Source: Candidatus Saccharimonadota bacterium (GTDB lineage Bacteria > Patescibacteriota > Saccharimonadia > Saccharimonadales > Saccharimonadaceae). Taken from it: a DNA stretch of 36,789 nucleotides. Location: the NCBI GenBank assembly GCA_030529385.1, contig JAUMWY010000002.1, positions 24,134 to 60,922 of the forward strand, given 5' to 3'. The position numbers and the translations under genes are program-made. The notes below the pieces were generated by a model that was not told where the DNA came from, searched no databases, and saw nothing but the letters and a program-made list of their open reading frames with translations. How positions within the stretch are numbered: the stretch's first letter is position 1; the number at the start of each line of letters is the position of its first letter. Below are positions 31,364 through 36,789 of this stretch, one piece after another.

Positions 31364-32125
31364 ATGGGGAAAACGACAGAACCGATTGTTGAGATTCGCG
31401 GCTTTCGGATGGTGTTTGGTGATAAGACAGTCATCAAAGATCTCAGTTTTGAAGTGCGGCGCGGCGAGGTGTTTGGTTTTTTGGGGAGTAACGGCTCGGG
31501 TAAGACGACAACGCTGCGGACGCTTTTGGGATTATATGAACCGACGGCGGGTGAACTGCTGGTGGATGGCAAGCCGTTTACTGTTGATGGCGGCATAGGC
31601 TTAGGTTATTTGCCGGAAGAGCGCGGGCTGTATAAGAAAGAGTCAGTGTTGGACGTGATGCTGTATTTTGGGCGACTGAAAGGTCTGAGTAAGGACGAGG
31701 CGCGGCGCTTTTCGCTGGCGTATTTGGAGCGAGTGAAGTTGGCGGACAAAGCGTCAACGCGGCTAGATAAACTGTCTGGCGGCCAGCAGCAGAAAGTGCA
31801 GCTTGGCGTGACGATCATGGGCGATCCGGAATTGCTTATCCTGGACGAACCGACCAAAGGTTTTGACCCGGTCAATCGCCGACTACTGATGAGTATTATT
31901 GAAGAGCGGCGGGCTGCCGGGGCGACGATTATTTTCGTCACGCATCAGATGGATGAGGCGGAGCGGCTGTGCGATCGGATCGCGCTGCTAAAAGATGGTC
32001 AGCTGGCGGAATATGGCACGGTCGCTGAGGTGCGCGCTAAGCATAACGGCAAGAGTTTAGACGATATTTTTGTGGCGCTGTACGGCGGCGCAGAAACGGA
32101 GGGTGATGATGAACATGATGCATAA
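31364..32125 (+). CDS. ABC transporter ATP-binding protein
   Basis: This 253-aa ATPase has Walker A GSNGSGKTTTLRT, signature LSGGQQQKVQLG, Walker B LLILDEPTKGFDPV and switch His in FVTHQMDEAE. The LSGGQQQK signature and the C-terminal LDDIFVALYGG resemble NatA-type (ABC-2) export subunits. It partners with the next gene, which it overlaps by 20 nt. The substrate (Na+, lipid, drug or peptide) is not deducible. Confidence 0.93.
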   Translation: MGKTTEPIVEIRGFRMVFGDKTVIKDLSFEVRRGEVFGFLGSNGSGKTTTLRTLLGLYEPTAGELLVDGKPFTVDGGIGLGYLPEERGLYKKESVLDVMLYFGRLKGLSKDEARRFSLAYLERVKLADKASTRLDKLSGGQQQKVQLGVTIMGDPELLILDEPTKGFDPVNRRLLMSIIEERRAAGATIIFVTHQMDEAERLCDRIALLKDGQLAEYGTVAEVRAKHNGKSLDDIFVALYGGAETEGDDEHDA

Positions 32126-33338
32126 TTTTGGCACGGTGTTTAGCTTTGAAGTGATGCGCATGCTGAAAAAGAAGAGCTTTTGGGCGATGGCGTTGGGCGC
32201 GCCGGCGATTATTGGGTTGCTGTTTGGCGTGATGATATGGTCAAATAATGCTACGCAGGATGCCGTTAAGGAATTGAACAAAGAGACATTCCATGTGGCG
32301 ATGCTTGACGAGTCGGGTGCGATTCAGCGCCAGGCGGCTGAAGCGATGAAAATTAGCACGGTTGATAATAAACAGGCTGCAGTTGAGCGAGTGAAAAATG
32401 GCGATCTTGACGGCTTTCTTTACTTTCCGGCCGATTTAACGAAACAATCGGTTGAGGTGTACGGCAAAGACGTCGGGCTGTTTAAGAATGCACGCTATAG
32501 CGGCTTGGCGGAAACGTTGCTGCAGCAGTCAGTCAGCAGTCAGCTAACGCCGACGCAGCTGGCGGTGATGCAGCAAAAATTTGGCATGTCGTCGGTGACG
32601 TATCGTGATGGTCAAGAATATCATCCGCTGCGCGAAATGATTGTGCCGGGCTTTTTCTTGGTGCTGTTTTACATGCTGGTTGCCTTTTTCGGGAGCCAGA
32701 TGCTGAATAGCACGATTGAAGAGAAGGAAAATCGCACCGTCGAGATGCTGCTGACGACGGTGCAAGCACGAACGTTGATTGTTGGTAAGATTTTGGCCAT
32801 GGTGGTGCTGGCGCTGATTCAGGGATTGGTGATTCTGCTGCCGGTCATTTTGCTGTACGTGACGGCCGGCTCAAAGCTGTCGCTGCCGAATTTTGACCTG
32901 ACGCAGTTGAGTTTTGATCCGCTGCGCATTGCTATTGCGACGACGATTTTTGCGCTAGGCTTTTTGTTGTTTACGGGGTTACTGGTGGCGGTTGGCGCCG
33001 TAATGCCAACGGCCAAAGAAGCTTCGCAGTGGGTTGGCGTCGTCTTCTTGTTGATTTTTGCGCCGCTGTACGGAGCGTCGGTGTTTGTGTCATATCCAGA
33101 ATCGCCATTTGTGCAGTTTTTCAGTTACTTCCCGCTCACTGCGCCGATTCCCCTTTTGCTGCGCAATGCGGTCGGCAATTTGCAGCTACATGAAGCGGCC
33201 ATTGCCACACTGCTGCTGACGGTGTCAACTGTCGCGGTGATGATGCTGGCGGTGCGGCTGTTCCGATACGGCGCGATGGCCTATGATAGTAAACTATCGC
33301 TTTCGGCATTGCGGGCGCGGCGGTCAGCGTTAAAATAG
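32106..33338 (+). CDS. ABC-2 type permease (NatB-like)
   Basis: This 410-aa protein has an N-terminal TM helix, a ~150-residue extracytoplasmic domain (to about residue 175), then a cluster of five to six TM helices. This is the plan of NatB/YhaP-like ABC-2 permeases, including the motif SQMLNSTIEEKENRTVEMLLTTVQARTLIVGKI. ATG 32106 lies inside the ATPase gene with GGAGGG just before it; the frame is open to 32070 but no ribosome-binding site is there. Together with the ATPase it forms an exporter. Confidence 0.9.
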   Translation: MMNMMHNFGTVFSFEVMRMLKKKSFWAMALGAPAIIGLLFGVMIWSNNATQDAVKELNKETFHVAMLDESGAIQRQAAEAMKISTVDNKQAAVERVKNGDLDGFLYFPADLTKQSVEVYGKDVGLFKNARYSGLAETLLQQSVSSQLTPTQLAVMQQKFGMSSVTYRDGQEYHPLREMIVPGFFLVLFYMLVAFFGSQMLNSTIEEKENRTVEMLLTTVQARTLIVGKILAMVVLALIQGLVILLPVILLYVTAGSKLSLPNFDLTQLSFDPLRIAIATTIFALGFLLFTGLLVAVGAVMPTAKEASQWVGVVFLLIFAPLYGASVFVSYPESPFVQFFSYFPLTAPIPLLLRNAVGNLQLHEAAIATLLLTVSTVAVMMLAVRLFRYGAMAYDSKLSLSALRARRSALK

Positions 33339-33348
33339 GCGACACTAT

Positions 33349-33377
33349 TTGTCGTAAAGTAAGACTAATTGTATAGT
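33349..33377 (+). promoter_or_regulatory. Promoter of the AI-2E-type permease gene
   Basis: TTGTCG (33349-54), 17-nt spacer, TATAGT (33372-77), seven bases to ATG 33385, a leaderless layout. Confidence 0.6.
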
Positions 33378-33384
33378 AAGAATT

Positions 33385-34521
33385 ATGAAAGTACGCATTG
33401 AGATTGATACAAAAACTTTCGTGCGGTTCTGGCTGGTAGTAATCGGCTTTGGGCTGACGGGGATGATGATTTATGCGGCGCGTGAAGCGTTGATGATCAT
33501 CGGTACAGCGTTGTTTTTAGCGCTGGCGCTGAATTATCCAGTGAAAAAACTGGCCGATATTGTGCCGGGTAAAAGTCGTTTGGCGGGGACGGCTTTAGCG
33601 TTTCTGTCGCTGGTGCTGATTTTAGGGATGGTGATATGGTTTGTGGTGCCACCGTTGGTGCAGCAGACTGCTAAATTTGCCGAGAATCTGCCGTCGCTGA
33701 TGGACCAAGCAAATCATCAGTGGCACGGGCTGGATGAGTTTATTGATAAAAATGGCCTGCGCGCTCAAGTGAATGAGACGCTCAATAGCATCAAGTCGCA
33801 AGCGTCGGGCTGGGCGGCATCACTGGGGGGTAATATTCTCAGCAGCGTTGGTTCAATATTCTCATTCCTGGCGTCGGCCTTTTTGGTGCTGGCACTGGCC
33901 TTCTTGATGTTGCTGGAAGGGCCGTCGTGGATGGAGCGTGTGTGGGGACTGTACCGTGATCAGGAAAAAATGGCGCATCATAAAAAACTGGTGGCTAAAA
34001 CTTACGGCGTGGTGACGGGCTATATCAATGGCCAGTTGACGGTGTCGGGGATTGGCGCGCTAGTGGCTGGTGCTTTTGTGTTTGGCATGAGCTTTTTCGT
34101 GCCGCAAGTTGATGCTAATTTAGCGATGCCGACCATTCTGTTCACTTTTATTCTGTCGCTTATCCCGATGTTCGGAGCGACATTGGCCGGCGCATTGGTA
34201 ACGCTGATTATCGGTATTAGTAGTATCCCGGCTGGTGTTACGTATGCGCTGTTCTTCATTATTTATCAGCAGATTGAGAATAATCTTATTGCGCCAGCGA
34301 TTCAGTCAAAGAAGATGGAGCTGTCGGCGCTGATGGTGCTGATTGCCATTACGGTTGGTCTGTATGTTGGCGGTGTGGTAGGCGGTGTGGTAGCAATTCC
34401 GATTGCTGGCACGATTAAGGTGTTTATTGACGATCAGCTTGAGGCGCGGCGTCAAAAACAGGCGGCCGAAGACACTAAGCCGATGAAAAAATTGCTGAAG
34501 AAGATTAATGGCGAGTCATAG
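33385..34521 (+). CDS. AI-2E family transporter (PerM/YdiK-like membrane protein)
   Basis: This 378-aa polytopic protein has a pair of N-terminal helices (VVIGFGLTGMMIYAAREALMIIGTALFLALALNYPVKKL), a ~100-residue amphipathic middle (TAKFAENLPSLMDQANHQWHGL...), then conserved membrane segments with GYINGQLTVSGIGAL, ALVTLIIGISSIPAGVTYALFFIIYQQIENNLIAPAIQSKKMELSAL and GGVVGGVVAIPIAG. The family (YdiK/PerM/TqsA) is annotated as autoinducer-2 exporters, but members also include Na+/H+ antiporters and other permeases, so the substrate is uncertain. A terminator follows directly. Confidence 0.9.
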   Translation: MKVRIEIDTKTFVRFWLVVIGFGLTGMMIYAAREALMIIGTALFLALALNYPVKKLADIVPGKSRLAGTALAFLSLVLILGMVIWFVVPPLVQQTAKFAENLPSLMDQANHQWHGLDEFIDKNGLRAQVNETLNSIKSQASGWAASLGGNILSSVGSIFSFLASAFLVLALAFLMLLEGPSWMERVWGLYRDQEKMAHHKKLVAKTYGVVTGYINGQLTVSGIGALVAGAFVFGMSFFVPQVDANLAMPTILFTFILSLIPMFGATLAGALVTLIIGISSIPAGVTYALFFIIYQQIENNLIAPAIQSKKMELSALMVLIAITVGLYVGGVVGGVVAIPIAGTIKVFIDDQLEARRQKQAAEDTKPMKKLLKKINGES

Positions 34522-34540
34522 ATTTATGCGCCGCATTCAG

Positions 34541-34571
34541 AAACCGCCCGCTGTGATGCTGGGCGGTTTTA
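34541..34571. terminator. Bidirectional terminator between permease and cysS
   Basis: AAACCGCCC (34541-49) and GGGCGGTTTT (34561-70) form a 7-bp-plus stem with T/A tracts on both sides, serving the convergent genes. Confidence 0.85.
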
Positions 34572-35996
34572 TTATACGTAGTGCCAGATTTGGCCGCTTG
34601 GCGTGTCGCGCACGGCGATGCCTTGGTCTGCTAATGTGTCGCGCAATGCGTCGCTGGTTGCCCAGTCTTTTTCGTCGCGGGCGCGTTGGCGCTGCAGGAG
34701 CAGACGTTTTATGTCGTCAGTGACGTCTGGGGTTGACTCTGCTAGGCTCAATCCCAAGAGTTCATCAATCGTTGTAATAAATTGCACGAGTGACGCGCGG
34801 TGGATGGCCGGCAGTGGCGTAGTGTCCAGTCGTGAAAAACTGCTGTCAATCAGCGCTACCACTCGCGGCGTGTCAAGATCATCACTCAGCGCCTCCACTA
34901 AGGCCCGTGACGCCGCTAGTAGCGACCCGCCCTGCTCGTCTTTGTCGTCGTCATCATCTAGCGTATCGTGCGTTTGGTGTCGCAATGCCGCATATGCTCG
35001 CCAATGATTGAGCCGCGCCTGCGCCGCCGCCAAAATATCCCAGGTGAAATTACCCTCGGTGCGGTAATGTTTACTGAGAATTGCTAGTTTAAACGCCGGC
35101 GCGTCAAAGCCTCGCGCCAGCACATCACTCAGCGTCACAATATTGCCCAGGCTTTTACTCATCTTTCGGCCGTCAACCTTAATGTGGTTATTGTGCAGCC
35201 ACACCTGCGCCAACGGTTTACCAGTCACACTCTCTGTCTGGGCAATCTCATTACAATGATGCACCGGAATATGGTCAATCCCGCCGCAGTGAATATCAAT
35301 CTGCTCGCCCAGTGATTGTTGGACAATCGTTGAGCATTCCAAGTGCCAGCCCGGAAAGCCCCTACCCCACGGACTATCCCACTCCATATCGCGCTGTCGG
35401 TCGGTCGGTGATAATTTCCAAATTGCAAAATCGGTCGGCTGGCGCTTATTAGTGGCGCAGACACGAGCACCCGCCGCCAACCCAGCAATATCCAGCCGCG
35501 CCAGCTGCCCATAATTCGCAAGTTTGCTGGTATCAAAATACAACCCGTTACCAGGAATCAGATAGGTCAGGCCCTTGGCTTCTAGGGCCTCGGCGAAGGC
35601 GATTTGTTCGGCAATATAATCAGTGGCTCGCCGCAGCTCCGGTCGCGTCAGCCCTAAGATGTCATACGCTTCATGCTCAGCAATGGCGCTATACTTTTCG
35701 GCAATATCCCAGGCAGTTTTACCCTCGGCGCGGGCGCCTTTTTCCATCTTGTCATCACCATCATCAGCATCACTTGTCAAATGGCCAACATCGGTAATAT
35801 TTTGCACGTGATGAACGACATAACCCTCATGGCGCAGTAGTCGCACCAGCGTATCCCAATAAATATACCCCACCCAGTTGCCAATATGTGGTTGCGAATA
35901 CACCGTCAGGCCACAAGCGTACAGCGACACGGTATTATCACGCAGTGGCGTGAGTGGTGCTTTGCGGCGCGTTAGGGTGTTGTAGAGCGTAATCAT
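34572..35996 (-). CDS. cysS: Cysteinyl-tRNA synthetase
   Basis: This 474-aa class I synthetase charges tRNA-Cys. The HIGH motif is PHIGN (residues 36-40), preceded by the zinc ligand Cys28 in YACGLTVY; other zinc-site residues are HLECS and HHCNE. The KMSKS motif is DGRKMSKSLGN, and the C-terminal domain is the expected helical bundle. Typical length. ATG 35996 is seven bases after TACAAT. Confidence 0.96.
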   Translation of the reverse strand: MITLYNTLTRRKAPLTPLRDNTVSLYACGLTVYSQPHIGNWVGYIYWDTLVRLLRHEGYVVHHVQNITDVGHLTSDADDGDDKMEKGARAEGKTAWDIAEKYSAIAEHEAYDILGLTRPELRRATDYIAEQIAFAEALEAKGLTYLIPGNGLYFDTSKLANYGQLARLDIAGLAAGARVCATNKRQPTDFAIWKLSPTDRQRDMEWDSPWGRGFPGWHLECSTIVQQSLGEQIDIHCGGIDHIPVHHCNEIAQTESVTGKPLAQVWLHNNHIKVDGRKMSKSLGNIVTLSDVLARGFDAPAFKLAILSKHYRTEGNFTWDILAAAQARLNHWRAYAALRHQTHDTLDDDDDKDEQGGSLLAASRALVEALSDDLDTPRVVALIDSSFSRLDTTPLPAIHRASLVQFITTIDELLGLSLAESTPDVTDDIKRLLLQRQRARDEKDWATSDALRDTLADQGIAVRDTPSGQIWHYV

Positions 35997-36003
35997 TGGT
36001 TTT

Positions 36004-36032
36004 ATTGTACAAGGAGTTGCTTATTGGGGCAA
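36004..36032 (-). promoter_or_regulatory. Promoter of cysS
   Basis: TTGCCC (36032-36027), 17-nt spacer, TACAAT (36009-36004), seven bases to the ATG. It overlaps the end of the 142-aa gene upstream (ends 36021). Confidence 0.65.
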
Positions 36033-36449
36033 TATTGTATCGATGATCTGTACGCCCTGAGACATTAGAAATTCCCTAGCTTCCGGATCTATTGTGCAAT
36101 TAGTGAATATGGATATCGTCCTAGAATCGTATGCAAGAAGGGTCTCGCTGTTGTATTTCATACCAGTGAAGTCACAGTTCTCGGCGTATAGTATTGTCTT
36201 TGTCCCGGTAAAATCGATATTACGTGCTGATGAGTCAATGATGGTTATTGGCTGTCCATGGAATCCGCAGCTGTTATCTAACGAGCAGTTATAAAACTCG
36301 AAAAAACCAGCCGGAAACAGCCCGAAATCAACATTTGAGAAATCTTCTTCTACAAACCTAACTAGCTCACCGTCTTGAATGTCTGGATAGCGAGCTCGCT
36401 GATATTCTTTTATACTATTCTGACGAATGGCTTCTGCTATGGCGTTCAT
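36021..36449 (-). CDS. Uncharacterised 142-aa protein, pentapeptide-like in part
   Basis: No family is assigned. A helical N-terminus (MNAIAEAIRQNSIKEYQRARYPD) leads into a beta-rich part where short repeats such as NCSLDNSCGF, SSARNIDFTGT, AENCDFTGMKYNS and TNCTID resemble loosely a pentapeptide/beta-helix coil with recurring N/D-C/F positions. Seven or so Asn/Asp-rich turns would make a small right-handed helix; this is a weak structural guess. ATG 36449 follows TTTGCA-N17-TATCCT with a seven-base gap. AT-rich compared with its neighbours, so possibly acquired. Confidence 0.5.
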   Translation of the reverse strand: MNAIAEAIRQNSIKEYQRARYPDIQDGELVRFVEEDFSNVDFGLFPAGFFEFYNCSLDNSCGFHGQPITIIDSSARNIDFTGTKTILYAENCDFTGMKYNSETLLAYDSRTISIFTNCTIDPEAREFLMSQGVQIIDTILPQ

Positions 36450-36491
36450 AATATCAAGGATAGAGCAGTTTTTGTTTTATGCAAATAGCAC

Positions 36492-36514
36492 ACGCAGACT
36501 TGCTCGGGTCTGCA
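36492..36514 (-). terminator. Hairpin after the 70-aa gene
   Basis: GCAGAC (36494-99) and GTCTGC (36508-13) form a stem with an 8-nt loop. The downstream minus-strand U-run is weak. Confidence 0.4.
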
Positions 36515-36529
36515 TTATTGACTTATGGG

Positions 36530-36742
36530 TCAGTCCTGACGAGGAGAATCCTGCCAGCCTGCGTTGGCGCTTACATCTGCGAGCGTGCCGTCAGGGTTGT
36601 AGACGGCCGTTGCGTGGCCAGATGAGTTGCCAATGCTGTGGTAGTATCCCCCTTCCGGAACGGCTGGGTCCGAGGTTGAGTTGACGGTATGAGATGTACC
36701 ATCATTGTCGAACCAGCGATCACCATCCTGGTAACCTCCCAT
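36530..36742 (-). CDS. Small uncharacterised hydrophilic protein
   Basis: This 70-aa protein starts at ATG 36742 with AAGGAG six bases upstream. The frame stays open to the window edge, so a longer protein entering from outside cannot be excluded. It is rich in Gly, Asp, Ser and Thr (YQDGDRWFDNDGTSH), with no TM segment, no Cys after the proposed start and no recognised family. Tandem-like GGYQDGD/GGYYHSI turns suggest a small beta-rich domain. Confidence 0.45.
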   Translation of the reverse strand: MGGYQDGDRWFDNDGTSHTVNSTSDPAVPEGGYYHSIGNSSGHATAVYNPDGTLADVSANAGWQDSPRQD

Positions 36743-36789
36743 AATAACTCCTTCTGGAGTCGGGCAAAGATCAAATCTTTGCAAAGTGG

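Overview
The window looks like a chromosomal segment of a Candidatus Saccharibacteria (TM7, Patescibacteria/CPR) bacterium. This is inferred from gene content and protein style, not from a marker-gene comparison. Supporting signs are a compact, gene-dense layout, two GT-B glycosyltransferases next to pyrH and smpB, a Gram-positive-like LAKTG sorting signal, prepilin and AI-2E-type genes, and many genes whose ATG lies only 6-9 nt behind a -10 box. TGA is used as a stop, so the SR1/Gracilibacteria UGA-glycine code does not apply.

Layout. 1-4600: the C-terminus of a repeat-bearing sortase-type surface protein, pyrH, two glycosyltransferases, smpB (opposite strand, overlapping the second glycosyltransferase) and a hypothetical gene. 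4694-5285: a glutaredoxin-like gene and a small Cys/His protein, ending in a divergent promoter. 5286-11867: a complete F1Fo ATP synthase operon (atpI-like, atpB-E-F-H-A-G-D-C) with tight, mostly overlapping junctions. 11870-14909: a kinase-fold protein, a small interrupted frame, a dihydrouridine synthase, and an HTH-Fic protein translationally coupled to it. 14931-15951: about 1 kb without a credible protein gene, filled with more than 20 stable hairpins. Promoter, terminator, a GNRA loop and G-U pairs all point to one large minus-strand structured RNA that I cannot name. 15952-19239: a UvrD-type helicase with a C-terminal RecB-like nuclease.

19240-20340 is an accessory-looking cassette: a promoter with nine G's in its spacer, a pseudoknot-capable leader, a small secreted four-cysteine protein, a perfect 16-bp hairpin and a single-TM protein. 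20341-25266: a hypothetical protein, a CtpE-like P-type ATPase, an RNA m5U methyltransferase, a type IV pilin-like protein and tRNA-Gln(TTG). 25321-28720 holds the most striking genes: two membrane-anchored, proline-rich-stalk surface enzymes. One is a transglutaminase-fold protein with a MucBP-like domain. The other is a convincing IdeS/Mac (peptidase family C66) IgG-protease homologue with every catalytic residue in place. 28772-36789: a second P-type ATPase, an ABC-2 exporter pair, an AI-2E-type permease, cysS and two uncharacterised small genes.

How it works together. The core is housekeeping: energy coupling, translation quality control, RNA modification, membrane glycolipids and ion transport. 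Interspersed are genes suited to an epibiont living on a bacterial host inside an animal: surface anchors, a pilin, host-protein-directed enzymes and a possibly phase-variable secreted peptide. Together, the IdeS-like protease, the adjacent transglutaminase-like protein and the unnamed large RNA are the best candidates for undescribed biology here.
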